Part shown: positions 8,521 to 19,130 of the stretch, one piece after another
How positions within the stretch are numbered: position 1 is the first letter of the stretch
How the letters are laid out: each line of letters opens with the position of its first letter
From: an uncultured Bacteroidales bacterium
Lineage (GTDB): Bacteria > Bacteroidota > Bacteroidia > Bacteroidales > Muribaculaceae
DNA length: 64,000 bases
Assembly: GCA_902792895.1 (NCBI GenBank)
Contig: CADBBK010000014.1
Coordinates: 1 to 64,000 of the forward strand
Direction: 5' to 3'
Translations under genes and position numbers: made by a program
The notes under the pieces: model-generated
What the model was told of the DNA's origin: nothing
Seen by the model: only the letters and a program-made list of their open reading frames with translations
Databases searched by the model: none

Positions 8521-9097
8521 AGTGCTGATTCTGGCAGACGGTAAGGATGTATAGTGGGGTGATGGTGGTGTGAAAATTGTATGGGGTAAGGTCTCCCTCA
8601 AGCAGATGGACAGGATCGGGGCCAACAGGCAGCTTGGCTGTGTCGCCTATGAGCTTGAAAAGGCTTTCTTTCATCGTCCATAGACGCGTGAATGCGACAT
8701 CGGGCTGTGCTGATGCCGCTATGATGTGCCGCTCACTGTCGTTCATTGTGCGTAACACAACGTCGTCGTCGGCATGGGTAATCAACTCCACGTCAATGCC
8801 CACTGACCGAACATCCACGACGCAGGCCACGGCTTCACTGCAATGGCTTAGACTGAAATGTATATCTGGCCGTCCCTCCAGAGATGGTTTTCCGCCTGGC
8901 CCGTAAACGAAGGGTGGCACTTGCTGGATGTCGTACTCGAGCAGCAGGGCTTGCTTCAAGAGCAGCCATGCAGCAATGCTCTGGCGGCGGTCGCTCTCCT
9001 GCAGATAGCGCAGGGCTTGTTGCCGCCGCCAGGGACTCACTGCCGCCAATGCTTCCTGAAGGTCAAAATCCCAGATATGGTCATTGAGATAAACCAC
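8519..9097 (-). CDS. 4'-phosphopantetheinyl transferase (Sfp type)
   Basis: 192 residues. It transfers phosphopantetheine from CoA to the serine of carrier domains, here most likely the two T domains of the adjacent NRPS. The family signatures are PGGKP near residue 68, FSLSHC at ~82, VGIDVE at ~99 (Mg2+ site) and FTRLWTMKESLFKL near 140-153 (the W-x2-KES-x-x-K motif). The length is slightly short for Sfp (about 220) but all motifs are present. It is the last gene of the operon, 36 bp after the MATE exporter, with its own terminator. A housekeeping AcpS elsewhere would serve fatty-acid synthesis. The call is firm. Confidence 0.92.
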   Translation of the reverse strand: MVYLNDHIWDFDLQEALAAVSPWRRQQALRYLQESDRRQSIAAWLLLKQALLLEYDIQQVPPFVYGPGGKPSLEGRPDIHFSLSHCSEAVACVVDVRSVGIDVELITHADDDVVLRTMNDSERHIIAASAQPDVAFTRLWTMKESLFKLIGDTAKLPVGPDPVHLLEGDLTPYNFHTTITPLYILTVCQNQH

Positions 9098-9133
9098 CCT
9101 ATGGTATATTAGTTTGACAGCGCCAATGGCAGG

Positions 9134-10462
9134 TCACTGCAGGACGAACTTGATGTGCTTTGCACGATGGAGGACGTAGATAACCACAGCCTCGATACTG
9201 TAGGCAATCAGATAGCTGAACCAGATGTATTGAGGCATCACGCGCGACATAATCCACAGCACGGGAATGACTGTGAGTGACAGCGCAAACGAGATAAACA
9301 GCGCCATGCCGTGCTGACCATAAAGTTTATAGATGATCATCAGCACATAGATGTAGCAGAAGGGGATGAAACTCAAGGCGAACACACGCAGAGCGGGTCC
9401 GCTCTGGGCCAGCATGTCGGGCTCGTCGCAACCAAACAAGCGTGCGATGCCACTGGGGAAAATCCACACGAGCAAGCAGGTGGTGACCATAGCAACGGTG
9501 ATGAAGCGGAAACCTCGCTTGATGACGGTGCGCACGCCCTTGTTGTTGCCTTCGCCCACCTGAGTGGCCCCCAAGGACTGCAGCGTCTGGCAGGTTCCCG
9601 AGAGGAACAGGTTATAGACTTGCAACAGGTTCATGCACAGAGCGAAAACGAAGATGCCCGTGCGGCCTGTCGTCGTGAGGACGATTTGGTTGGCACTGAA
9701 CAGCAACAGCGTCAAGCAGATAGAGGCCACGGCCAACGGAGCGCCTTGGGAGATGATGCGTCGCCATGAGGATGCCAAGCCATCGGTCGTGAAGACAGGC
9801 ACCAGTCGCCGGTTCTGGGGATTGCGCCAGTGTGTGAGCAGGATGGCGATACCTACCAGATGGCCTATCACCGTGGCTGCCGAAGAACCTGTAATGCCCC
9901 ATCCGAACCACTTGATGAATATGATGTCAAGACATAGGTTCACCGCGTTGTCGATGATGACGGCCAGCGAAACCAATCGAGGGCTACCGTTCACACCAAC
10001 CATGGTTGATAGCCCCCACATGAGGATAAAGGCCGGACTGCCGATGAGCAGGACTTGCATGTAGTCATGGGCCAGCGGCAAAATCTGCTCGTTGCTGCAG
10101 AGCATGCGTGCCGTCTGGTTTGGGAATATCAGGCCGCCGACAATCGCCAACAGCAGTCCCAGCCCCAGTGTCAGTAACAGCGCGCGGGTGAAGAAACGCC
10201 GAGCGTCATCAGTCTTTTTCTGGCCCAAGGCATAAGCCACCAACATTCCTGCACCCGCGTTGATGAGCAGATGCATGGTAAAAATGAACTGGTTGATGGG
10301 CTTGGACAGGTTGATGGCGCTGACGCCATCCTCGCTGATGAGGTTACCCACGATGATGCCATCCACCACATTACCCAGGCAACCCGAGAGGGCAACAAGG
10401 ATGTAGGCACCAAGGTAACCGTAAAACTGAGAATGAATATCCTTGTCCTGTTGAATAGCCAT
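9134..10462 (-). CDS. MATE-family efflux transporter
   Basis: 442 residues with about twelve hydrophobic helices and no signal peptide, the normal size and layout of a MATE multidrug exporter driven by Na+ or H+. The early SGCLGNVVDGIIVGNLI segment and the internal repeat at about residue 230 (ISQGAPLAVASICLTLLL) fit the two-bundle architecture. It starts 6 bp after the NRPS stop, so it is translated in the same operon. The obvious role is to export the NRPS product across the inner membrane; that assignment comes from context only. Confidence 0.9.
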   Translation of the reverse strand: MAIQQDKDIHSQFYGYLGAYILVALSGCLGNVVDGIIVGNLISEDGVSAINLSKPINQFIFTMHLLINAGAGMLVAYALGQKKTDDARRFFTRALLLTLGLGLLLAIVGGLIFPNQTARMLCSNEQILPLAHDYMQVLLIGSPAFILMWGLSTMVGVNGSPRLVSLAVIIDNAVNLCLDIIFIKWFGWGITGSSAATVIGHLVGIAILLTHWRNPQNRRLVPVFTTDGLASSWRRIISQGAPLAVASICLTLLLFSANQIVLTTTGRTGIFVFALCMNLLQVYNLFLSGTCQTLQSLGATQVGEGNNKGVRTVIKRGFRFITVAMVTTCLLVWIFPSGIARLFGCDEPDMLAQSGPALRVFALSFIPFCYIYVLMIIYKLYGQHGMALFISFALSLTVIPVLWIMSRVMPQYIWFSYLIAYSIEAVVIYVLHRAKHIKFVLQ

Positions 10463-10468
10463 AATCGA

Positions 10469-13400
10469 TTACATATCAAAGAAACCAAGCGAACTGATGG
10501 CAGTGAGCATGCGCTCAACATAGTCCCATGACGTGGGAGACCATGAAAAATCGAGGCGGTAAAGCACCTGAGTGGTGTAGTCATTATCACGCTTGACGTC
10601 GGCAGTCTTCTGGCCGTGTGCCATATCTTGATAAGCGAGTAACGAAGACATCTGCTTGGCCATCTGCGGGTCTTCCTTGGCTTTTTCCATGGCCTCGGCA
10701 AATTCTTCCTGCTCTACAAAACGAACTCCGTCACCGACTGAGGAGAGGCCCTCAAGCACATCACCCAGGAACTGGCCGTGAATGTTGTAAGGGTGGAAGA
10801 CGGTGCACTCCCGCGGGGTGGAGCTCAGCAGCACGATGGCATGGGCTACCTCGTTGATGGGCGAGAATTCAACCTGCTTATTGCGCATGCTATACGGGCA
10901 GCAGCCCAGCATGTTATAAACTTTGATGCGCCCCATGAACGAGTTGGTGGCAAAATTGGCCTGGAACTCACCGTCGGTGGAACGGGCGGCCAAGTTACCC
11001 ACGCGCATGATTTTGGCATTAAGCCCATGCAGGGCAACGGCATTGAGAATCAAGCGTTCGGCCATGAACTTGGAATAGATGTACTTGTTGCCGAGGAACT
11101 GCCCCATATACAGACGTTGTTCAGTATATATGTCATCCTTGATTTCCCCTGCCCACAGGCCACGTGTGCTGGCAGTAGAGATGTGCACGAGTTTGGCACC
11201 GGTCTTGACGCAGAAGTCCACACAGCGTTGTGCTCCACCAATGTTCACGTCCTCGATCTCAGTGCCTTCGCTGAAGTGCTTCACGATAGCGGCACAGTTG
11301 ATCACCGTATCAACGTGCAAGCCTTCACCAAAGTCGCTGGTCACGTCACCCAGGACGATGTGCAGCCGCTTACCGAAGAGGTCCTTGAAGGCATCCGAGA
11401 AGTAGTAGAACAGCAGGGTGCGGAGACGGCTTTCGGCCTTGTCAAGAGTCTTGCCACGCACCAGGCAATAGATATTCTCGGCATCCGAATCGATGAGGTC
11501 GCGCAGGATATGGATACCCAGATAACCCGTAGCACCCGTGAGCAGTACATTGCCCAAGCGTTGGCGTTCTCCCTTGCGGTAATTATCCAGCGTGTTGCGC
11601 TGCAGCAGATTGTTGATGGCGCTGTAATCAAATGCCGTTATCTCATCAGCACCCTCGTCACCGCTCTCACCTGTAATGAGGCGGGCCAGTTTGCGGGGCG
11701 TGGGATTGGCGAACACATCACCATAGGCCACATGCAGGCCGGCCTTGTCGGCCTCAATGATGACACGCGTCACCACGAGCGATGTGCCTCCCAACTCGAA
11801 GAAGTTATCGGTCGCTCCCACCTTGTCCATCTGCAGAATATCAGCAAAGATATCACAGAAAGCACGTTCCGTATCATTGGCAGGCTCGACTTGAGCCGAA
11901 GCAATTGCCAACTCGGGTTCAGGCAGCGCTTTGACATCGGTCTTGCCGTTTGGCGTCATGGGCATCTCTTTGAGTTGCAGATAGGCCGTGGGCACCATGT
12001 ATTGCGTCAGGCTCTTGGAAATCTCGGCTTTGAGGGCATCGGGTGCGATCTCGCGATCAGCGGTGTAATAAGCACACAGGTGCTCCTTGTCGTTGATTTT
12101 ACGGATGAGGATCACAACCTTTTTCATGCCTTCGACCTTGAGCATGACATTTTCGATTTCGCCCAACTCGATGCGCAGGCCACGCAGCTTGATCTGGTGG
12201 TCGGTACGTCCCAAGATGGCGACATCACCATCAGGCAACCACTTAGCATAGTCACCTGATTTATATACCCGCGTGCCGTGGTAATCCACAAAGCGCTCAC
12301 GCGTCATCTCGTCCAGATTGTTGTAACCATGAGCCACACCACGGCCACCGATATACAGCTCGCCGACGACACCGGCGGGCAGCTCGTTGCCGTCCTGATC
12401 CACGACAAATTCCACAACATTCAACTGGGGCTTGCCCACAGTGACGGCGGAGGCTGTTGTCAATTCCTTGTTATTGGAGGCCACGGTGATTTCGGTGGGA
12501 CCGTAGCAGTTGAAGATGCGGGCCTGGGTGACTTTACGGAGTTGAGTCAGCAATTGGTCGGAGAATTTCTCACCACCGGCACGCACGATGTTGATGCGGC
12601 TGATGGCTTTGCAGAAGTCCTCGCTCGTCAGCCAGGTCAGCCAGCGCGACGGAGTACCCGACACCATGTTGACCTGTTCCTCGGTAATGAGGCGTGCAAG
12701 GTCAAGGGGATTGTTGGCCTGTTCCTCGGTGGCCACGACAAGCGTCTTGCCATTGAAGAAGGCCGTGCCGATGTCCTGCAGCGCAGCGTCAAACGAGATG
12801 GTCGTCACGCTCATGATGCGCTTGGCATCAGTCAAGACTCCGTTGGCAAATACGTTGGCGGGATGGCCATACAGATAGTTGCAGATGCCGCGGTGATGCA
12901 GCATCACACCCTTGGGACGACCCGTGGAGCCACTGGTGTAAATCAGGTAGGCCAAGTCATTGGGAGTGATAACGGTAACTACATTGCCATCGTTATCGTC
13001 ATTGATGAGTTCCTCGACATTGATAGCCTTACCCTCGGGCAAGGTATCCATTCGGTCGGCAGAGGTGATGATGTATCGGGCCTCGCTGTCCTCAAGAATC
13101 AGTTTCACGCGGTCAGCGGGATATTCAGGATCGCAGGGAATATAGGCTGCGCCCGACTTGAGCACGCCGAATAACGCCAGAATCAGTCGGCTTGTGCGCG
13201 GCAGCAACAAGGCCACACGGTCACGTTCCTGGACCCCGCGTTTTCTCAATGCGGTAGCGATGCGGTTTGTCAGCCCGTCTATTTCTAGGTAGGTAAATCG
13301 GGCATCTACAGCGACGAGGGCCTCGTGGTCGGGCTGCGTCTTGGCAAAATGACCGATGCACTCATGGAACAGCGTGAATGGCGCTTCGCCGTGTGCTGTC

Positions 13401-16400
13401 TGGCGCATGTGCTTCAATTCCTCTTCTTGACTCTCGCTAACTATAGATAACTGACGCAGGCGGCCCTGGGGCTGCTCCATCATTCTCATGGCAACCGCCA
13501 CAATACTCTCGGCCAGACCGGTTCCCACGCGCTCAGTGTATATCGAGTCGTCAAATTGCACGACAACGCCACGCGACTCAATCTTGATGTTGATTTTGAA
13601 CTTGGGCACATTGAGTTCCAGCAATTCTTGGCTGATTGCCTTACCGTTTACCGTGTATTCTGAAAGTACTCCCACCTGATAGGCGTAGGCTATAGCGGGC
13701 ATGAAACCATAGTCGGTGGCGATGCGGGCAAAGGGATAATCCTCGTGACGCAACGTTTGGTCAAATGTTTCGCTGGTTTGTTTCAGGAATTCATCCACAG
13801 TCACATCAGCGATATTCATGCCCAGTGCCAGGGTATTGACAAACATACCCACAGTGTCGGCAATCTTAAGGTTGCTCCGACCGCTGCTCACGGTACATAG
13901 ATAAACCTCGCGGTTGTTGGTGTAACGTGATACCACATAAGAAGTTGCGGCCAGGAACAAGTGGGCAGGCGTAATCTCATGCGCACGGCAGAAGGCTGAA
14001 GCCTTCTCCAAGTCAACAGGACAAACGGCTTCGCCGATGTACCCCTGCTCGTTGCTCTTTGGGAGGTCTGCCGGAATTTCACTGGCTCCTTCGCAGGTCT
14101 GCAGCATCTCGGCAAAGAACTGTTGCGAAGATTTGAAGGAATCGCTTTCCTCGGCATTCTGCTGGTCGGCAACAAAGTCCAGATAACTGTAAGATTCCTT
14201 CTCAACGGGTTGGCCCTCAAGAGCGGAGTTGATTTGCCTGATGAGCAGATCGGCCGAGCCACCGTCAAATACCAGATGGTGGATATCGAGCAGCAGATAC
14301 ACGCCTTTATCGGTTTTTACTACTTCGGCACGATAGAGCGGCGGTTTCTGGAGGTTAAAGGGCTGTACAAACTCAATCTTATATTTGGCCAACTCATCTT
14401 CGGTCATTTGGGTAATGGGGACTTCGACAGGCACGCTGCCCTCGGTCGTCTGAATGATGGCATCACCCTCGGTCACGAAATGAACACCCAGTTCGGGATG
14501 GGCCTCGATGACGCGTTTCACAACGTCAGACAGGCAATTAGGATCTGTACCCTCGGGATAGGTGAGCAGATACGGAATGTTGTAGATCGTGGAAGTGGGA
14601 TTCTTGAGGCATTCAAAATAGACACCTGTCTGGGCATAAGACAACGGAGCCTTGGTGCGCTCTACGTTAGCGTTCGAAGCTTGGTCCTGTATCTCTACAG
14701 CCCCCGAGAGCAAGTGATTGAGAATCTCATTCTCTATCGACTGTATGGTTCCTGTCTTGACCAAACTCCTGGAGTCCAGTGTCACGCCATAGCGCTTGTT
14801 AACTTGCACAGCCAGTTTGATGGACGATATCGACGTCAGTCCAGCGTAGCCCAGCACCGTGGTCACACCAAAGTCGGTCGTGTTGACAATTTCAGCAACC
14901 ATCTGATGCAGTTCCTGTTCCAGAACATTCATGGGCACATTGCTCTCCTCGACAGCAGCAGCCTTTTTCTCAGGCTTGGGCAACGCACGCTTGTTGACCT
15001 TCTGATTCTGGTTCAACGGGATAGCGTCGATTTGCATCGTTACGGCAGGCACCATGTAAGGCGGTTTCTGGTCCAGAATAAAGTTGTTGAGGGCCTCGAT
15101 GTCCACTTGGTTGTCGCTCACGACATAAGCAGCGATAAATTTGCCGCCACCCTCCTCGTCAAATGCTTGTACCGTAGCATCCTTAATGCCAGGGAATTCA
15201 CGGATAACACTTTCGACCTCTTTCAACTCGATGCGGAAACCGCGAATCTTCACCTGTCCGTCGCGACGGCCCACAAACTGGATATCTCCCGAGGGCAGGT
15301 AGCGAACGATGTCACCCGTTCGATAGATGCGTGAATATTTTGCATCGGTGGTGAACGGATTATCGATATAAACCTCGGCTGTTTTCTCAGGACGGTTCAG
15401 ATAACCACGGCTCACCTGCGGTCCAGCCACCCATAGCTCACCTGCGGCTCCCACGGGCAGTCGATGGCCCTGCGGGTCAACAATGTATAAGCGCAGGTTG
15501 TCCAACGATTTGCCAATGGGGATTTCATTCATCTTCCTATCTACCCGATAGCAAGTGATGTAAATAGTGGCCTCGGTGGGGCCGTATACGTTATAGAAGG
15601 CGTAATTCTTGGGCGGTGTGAGCGAAGCCAGTTTTTCACCGCCGGTAGAGAGGTACAACAGCGAGTGGTTCTCGATGCTGGTGGCAAACTGGTAGCCCAC
15701 CTGGGTGGTCATGAACGAATGGGTGATGGCGTTCTGCTCGAAGTAGTCGTTAAGAGCAATCAGATCCAACCTCAATTCCTCGGGGACGATATAAAGCGTT
15801 GCACCGGTGGTCAACGTTGGATACATATCCATCATACAGGCATCAAACCCATAGCTGGCATAAGCCGCCACATTGTGCTCGGGCTTGAGACCGTAGAAAC
15901 GCTGATACCAATTGATGAAGGCCACCAAATTGCGGTGGATGAGTTGGCAACCCTTGGGGATGCCGGTAGAGCCTGAAGTATAGAGCAAAATGAACAGCTG
16001 GTCAGGGACAATTACCACATCGGGAGCGGCCGCCTGAGGAAGACTGTCGATTTCACTAGTCAAGAGCACCTCGCCCTGATATTCATTCACAATCGGACGT
16101 AACTCATCATCGGCAATCAGCAATTTTGCATTAGCGTCTTGCATCATGAAATTGAGGCGTTCCTGAGGATAGCTGGGATCCAGCGGCTGATAGGCGCAGC
16201 CAGCTTTTAAAACGCCCAGCGAAGCGATGGGCATCCATTCACTGCGGGGAATCAAAACCGACACGACATCTTCGCGCTTGAGGCCCTTGGCTACGATATA
16301 GGCTGCGATGCGGTCACTGATGGCATCTACCTGGGCATAGGAGAAGCGCTTTTCCTTGAACACCACTGCCAGAGCATCGGGCGTGGCCTGTGCCTGGCGA

Positions 16401-17719
16401 CGGAACAGCGAGACGATGGTCTGAGTATCGTCATAGTCAACGTCATTTTGGTTGAAACTGTCCAGTGTCGCGGTCTGAGCCGGTGTGGCGATGTTGATGT
16501 CACGCAGGAGTTCGTGGTTGAGGAATCCCTCAAGAACTGCCTCATAACTCTCCAGAATCTGGCTGATGATTTCCCGTGAATATTCGTTGGAATTGTATTC
16601 GGCTTTTGCCTGATAACGTCCGTTCTGGATGAAGACCTTTAGGTAGAATGAGGCATCCAAAGTGCTGTTTCCCAATCTGATAGTCAGCATTGGTTTGCCA
16701 CCCATCGTCTCGTTGTCAAACAGTTGGCCATGCCATGCAAACATCGAATTGGACTGCAGATTCAGGTCCATCATCACGTCGCTGTAAGTATATGCCTCAT
16801 GCTGGCGGCAGCCCCTCATCTGCTCCTGGCTCTGCTGCAACAGGTCCAGCACTGTGGTGTCGGGCGTGAATTTGGCATAAACGGGCAGCGTTTTAACCGT
16901 CATGCCCACCGAGTGACTGTAGCGTTTGTCCGAGCGGCCGTTATAAACGGTTGTGAACAGGCTTTCCTGCTCGTTGTTGAACTTTGCCAACAAAAAGGCA
17001 TAGGCCGTTGTGAACAGCGTGCTCTTGTAGATGCCGTTGCGCTGGCAATAGTCCTCAACGCGGCCCATGTCGAGTGCCATGCTGCGAAGCAAATTGTCCT
17101 CGTTGTGCTCGGGCTCCTCCAAGTCGGGCATAAACTGGGTGAAAGTATCGCCGCAGTCAAAGTTGGCCGCATACCAGCGTTTGCCCTCGTCAAAGGCTGG
17201 CGTCTGGCGCAGCTGGGCCTCGGCTTCAGCAACCTGCATGATGGTCAGTTCCTCGGGCTCTATCTCTACTCCACGGTAAGCCTTGTCGATGTCCTGCAAT
17301 ATAATCTGCATCGATGTGCCATCGACAATGATGTGGTGATAGTCCAAAAAGAGGTAATAATTCTTCTCATTCCGCAGCAGGTTGACGTGGAACAGGCGTC
17401 CGCCTTCCAGGTCAAACGGCTTAACGAGACGGGGTTTTTCCTGCTCGATGTCAGAAATATCCTCGATTTCAAGTGCCCATTGTTCCTTTTCCAGGTCCAA
17501 TGTCTGAATGGGGTCCCCATCGTTGTTCAGCTCGATGCGGGTGAACAGTGTGGGATGAGCCATAAAGGCTGTGCGAATAGCCTCGAGCAACCTGTCGCCG
17601 TCGAGCGAGCGGTCAAGAACATATATATAGGGCAAATTGTAGAACGCCTCCTGCTTGTGGCTCGCACATTCCACGAAGATGCCGAATTGAGACGTCGTTA
17701 ACGGTGCTGATTTCTTCAT
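10469..17719 (-). CDS. Nonribosomal peptide synthetase, C-A-T-C-A-T-reductase
   Basis: 2416 residues, a complete two-module NRPS. Order and landmarks: C1 (~1-430, HHIIVDG near 128); A1 (~440-920, YTSGSTG near 578, NVYGPTEATIY, YRTGD); T1 (~930-1005); C2 (~1023-1440, HHLVFDG near 1148); A2 (~1446-1935, YTSGSTG near 1596, NCYGPTEITVA, YKSGD); T2 (~1946-2030, FFELGGTSL with the carrier Ser near 1976); a terminal thioester reductase (~2060-2416, TGATGYLG near 2067 and the Tyr-x3-Lys pair in YIYSKFMAE near 2215). Both C domains keep HHxxxDG. T1 has an atypical carrier motif, AGLTSISSIKL, where GGxS is usual. Enzymes of this layout release dipeptide aldehydes, which may cyclise to pyrazinones. I could not assign A-domain substrates. 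The starter C domain suggests N-acylation of the first residue or a vestigial domain. Confidence 0.95.
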   Translation of the reverse strand: MKKSAPLTTSQFGIFVECASHKQEAFYNLPYIYVLDRSLDGDRLLEAIRTAFMAHPTLFTRIELNNDGDPIQTLDLEKEQWALEIEDISDIEQEKPRLVKPFDLEGGRLFHVNLLRNEKNYYLFLDYHHIIVDGTSMQIILQDIDKAYRGVEIEPEELTIMQVAEAEAQLRQTPAFDEGKRWYAANFDCGDTFTQFMPDLEEPEHNEDNLLRSMALDMGRVEDYCQRNGIYKSTLFTTAYAFLLAKFNNEQESLFTTVYNGRSDKRYSHSVGMTVKTLPVYAKFTPDTTVLDLLQQSQEQMRGCRQHEAYTYSDVMMDLNLQSNSMFAWHGQLFDNETMGGKPMLTIRLGNSTLDASFYLKVFIQNGRYQAKAEYNSNEYSREIISQILESYEAVLEGFLNHELLRDINIATPAQTATLDSFNQNDVDYDDTQTIVSLFRRQAQATPDALAVVFKEKRFSYAQVDAISDRIAAYIVAKGLKREDVVSVLIPRSEWMPIASLGVLKAGCAYQPLDPSYPQERLNFMMQDANAKLLIADDELRPIVNEYQGEVLLTSEIDSLPQAAAPDVVIVPDQLFILLYTSGSTGIPKGCQLIHRNLVAFINWYQRFYGLKPEHNVAAYASYGFDACMMDMYPTLTTGATLYIVPEELRLDLIALNDYFEQNAITHSFMTTQVGYQFATSIENHSLLYLSTGGEKLASLTPPKNYAFYNVYGPTEATIYITCYRVDRKMNEIPIGKSLDNLRLYIVDPQGHRLPVGAAGELWVAGPQVSRGYLNRPEKTAEVYIDNPFTTDAKYSRIYRTGDIVRYLPSGDIQFVGRRDGQVKIRGFRIELKEVESVIREFPGIKDATVQAFDEEGGGKFIAAYVVSDNQVDIEALNNFILDQKPPYMVPAVTMQIDAIPLNQNQKVNKRALPKPEKKAAAVEESNVPMNVLEQELHQMVAEIVNTTDFGVTTVLGYAGLTSISSIKLAVQVNKRYGVTLDSRSLVKTGTIQSIENEILNHLLSGAVEIQDQASNANVERTKAPLSYAQTGVYFECLKNPTSTIYNIPYLLTYPEGTDPNCLSDVVKRVIEAHPELGVHFVTEGDAIIQTTEGSVPVEVPITQMTEDELAKYKIEFVQPFNLQKPPLYRAEVVKTDKGVYLLLDIHHLVFDGGSADLLIRQINSALEGQPVEKESYSYLDFVADQQNAEESDSFKSSQQFFAEMLQTCEGASEIPADLPKSNEQGYIGEAVCPVDLEKASAFCRAHEITPAHLFLAATSYVVSRYTNNREVYLCTVSSGRSNLKIADTVGMFVNTLALGMNIADVTVDEFLKQTSETFDQTLRHEDYPFARIATDYGFMPAIAYAYQVGVLSEYTVNGKAISQELLELNVPKFKINIKIESRGVVVQFDDSIYTERVGTGLAESIVAVAMRMMEQPQGRLRQLSIVSESQEEELKHMRQTAHGEAPFTLFHECIGHFAKTQPDHEALVAVDARFTYLEIDGLTNRIATALRKRGVQERDRVALLLPRTSRLILALFGVLKSGAAYIPCDPEYPADRVKLILEDSEARYIITSADRMDTLPEGKAINVEELINDDNDGNVVTVITPNDLAYLIYTSGSTGRPKGVMLHHRGICNYLYGHPANVFANGVLTDAKRIMSVTTISFDAALQDIGTAFFNGKTLVVATEEQANNPLDLARLITEEQVNMVSGTPSRWLTWLTSEDFCKAISRINIVRAGGEKFSDQLLTQLRKVTQARIFNCYGPTEITVASNNKELTTASAVTVGKPQLNVVEFVVDQDGNELPAGVVGELYIGGRGVAHGYNNLDEMTRERFVDYHGTRVYKSGDYAKWLPDGDVAILGRTDHQIKLRGLRIELGEIENVMLKVEGMKKVVILIRKINDKEHLCAYYTADREIAPDALKAEISKSLTQYMVPTAYLQLKEMPMTPNGKTDVKALPEPELAIASAQVEPANDTERAFCDIFADILQMDKVGATDNFFELGGTSLVVTRVIIEADKAGLHVAYGDVFANPTPRKLARLITGESGDEGADEITAFDYSAINNLLQRNTLDNYRKGERQRLGNVLLTGATGYLGIHILRDLIDSDAENIYCLVRGKTLDKAESRLRTLLFYYFSDAFKDLFGKRLHIVLGDVTSDFGEGLHVDTVINCAAIVKHFSEGTEIEDVNIGGAQRCVDFCVKTGAKLVHISTASTRGLWAGEIKDDIYTEQRLYMGQFLGNKYIYSKFMAERLILNAVALHGLNAKIMRVGNLAARSTDGEFQANFATNSFMGRIKVYNMLGCCPYSMRNKQVEFSPINEVAHAIVLLSSTPRECTVFHPYNIHGQFLGDVLEGLSSVGDGVRFVEQEEFAEAMEKAKEDPQMAKQMSSLLAYQDMAHGQKTADVKRDNDYTTQVLYRLDFSWSPTSWDYVERMLTAISSLGFFDM

Positions 17720-17758
17720 AGATTCCGTATAAAATCTAATTTAATTGTTGATGTCTGT

Positions 17759-19117
17759 TTACCACTTGATTTTGAAAATCCGTGGATTTACACTCAGGGA
17801 TATCCATCCCCAGCGCAGTTGGTTATTGATACCAGAACGTTTCAGGCGCTCCATCGTTTCGTATCCTTTCATGAACGAGGCTCCCAGCGACAGTTTCACG
17901 TCGCTGCTGATCGCATAGTTGGCTTGAAATTCGAGCTCATGGCCCAGCGCCATGTCCATGCCATCGAGTTTGGTGGCGGTCGCCAGATAATGGTAGCCGG
18001 CACTCAGGTTGAGTCCTCGCAGCGGGCTATAGAAAGCCTTTAGATAGACGTTCTGCAGGCCAGGAGTGAAGCCGTTGTGGTAGGCGCTGACGTAGAAAAA
18101 GTCCATAGCCCCGTAGAACTTGTGGTGGGAGCCATAAACCGTGCTGAATCCCTTGATGACATCGTGAAGGATCATACCCACGTTGTGTCCAGTGGGAACA
18201 GCGAAATACTTGTCACCGCTCAGGTAATCATAGCCCGTCGTAAAGCCAAAGCGCTCCGATGGCATGAACGACAACTTGGCACTCGCCATCCATGCATCAA
18301 TCTTTATCGCATTTTCATTTTTGCCGAACTGATGATAATAAGAGAGTTCGGCTTTCCAACGCCTCGGCTGGAAGGACAGATATCCACCCAGCAAATGCTG
18401 GAACCACGTCCTGTCTTTTCGGTCATCGAGGTTGCTCTGCATGCCGATGTTCATGAACAGTAATGAAGCCCCCAGGGGGAACCGAGGCACGTCGTAGTGG
18501 TACCACGCGGTGTGCATCGTCTTGTAGGGTTGTGCCCCACCCTCGTAGATGGAGCCTCCGGTCTCGATTACATCGGCATTCTGGTTATAGGCCAGAATCA
18601 CGTGGGCCTTGTGACCGTGGCCCTCGTAGCCCAGGCGCAGCACATCGTGGGTCAACGATGCCATCGCCCAATCATCGGAGCCGATAATGCGTTCGTCATC
18701 GTAGGAGAGCGCTACCCTACCCAACTGGCCAAAAAAGCCGGAGTGTGTCGAGAGTTTTACCCAGGTCTCAAACAGGTTGAAGCCACCCTTGCCCGCCTGC
18801 CCCCACACGCCAGAATGCTGTGGCGTCACACGCGCTTCGAGCCAATCGCGCTTGAAGTTGATGGGCAATCGTGTGCGGCTCAACACAAAGCTGCTCATGG
18901 GCACCTTCGGGTCTTCGGGTTCCTCGTCGATGTCCACCGGTTCGGTCGGCATTCCTCCGTAGCGGGATTCGCCGCGACCCAGGAACTGCAGGTCAACGCT
19001 AAACTCGTTCTTCTTGACTGAAGTGCTGTCGTCTGCGGGCTGTGCCGCAACCGCTAGCGTGTTGAGGGCCAGCAGCGCCAGCAGCAAGCGCATCAGTCGT
19101 TGATATCCGCTTGTCAT
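17759..19117 (-). CDS. Outer-membrane beta-barrel protein in the NRPS operon
   Basis: 452 residues. A signal peptide (to about residue 25, LLLALLALNTLAVAAQ) precedes a chain of alternating aromatic and polar residues with many G-x-x-Y/F/W strands, and the protein ends in IFKIKW, a terminal aromatic as in barrel beta-signals. The pattern (FNLFETWVKL, GRVALSYDDERIIG) resembles the alginate-export/porin-like barrel families, but I would not name a substrate. It lies 13 bp after the STAS gene and 39 bp before the NRPS. It may be the outer-membrane exit for the product delivered by the MATE pump, or it may only share the transcript. Confidence 0.7.
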   Translation of the reverse strand: MTSGYQRLMRLLLALLALNTLAVAAQPADDSTSVKKNEFSVDLQFLGRGESRYGGMPTEPVDIDEEPEDPKVPMSSFVLSRTRLPINFKRDWLEARVTPQHSGVWGQAGKGGFNLFETWVKLSTHSGFFGQLGRVALSYDDERIIGSDDWAMASLTHDVLRLGYEGHGHKAHVILAYNQNADVIETGGSIYEGGAQPYKTMHTAWYHYDVPRFPLGASLLFMNIGMQSNLDDRKDRTWFQHLLGGYLSFQPRRWKAELSYYHQFGKNENAIKIDAWMASAKLSFMPSERFGFTTGYDYLSGDKYFAVPTGHNVGMILHDVIKGFSTVYGSHHKFYGAMDFFYVSAYHNGFTPGLQNVYLKAFYSPLRGLNLSAGYHYLATATKLDGMDMALGHELEFQANYAISSDVKLSLGASFMKGYETMERLKRSGINNQLRWGWISLSVNPRIFKIKW

Positions 19118-19130
19118 TACGATGCCGCTG

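Noticed and set aside
10778-12259. 493-codon plus-strand open frame opposite the NRPS
   Set aside because: It lies fully antisense to a clearly coding NRPS segment (A2/T2/R domains) and its translation has no family features; an antisense shadow of high-GC codon use.
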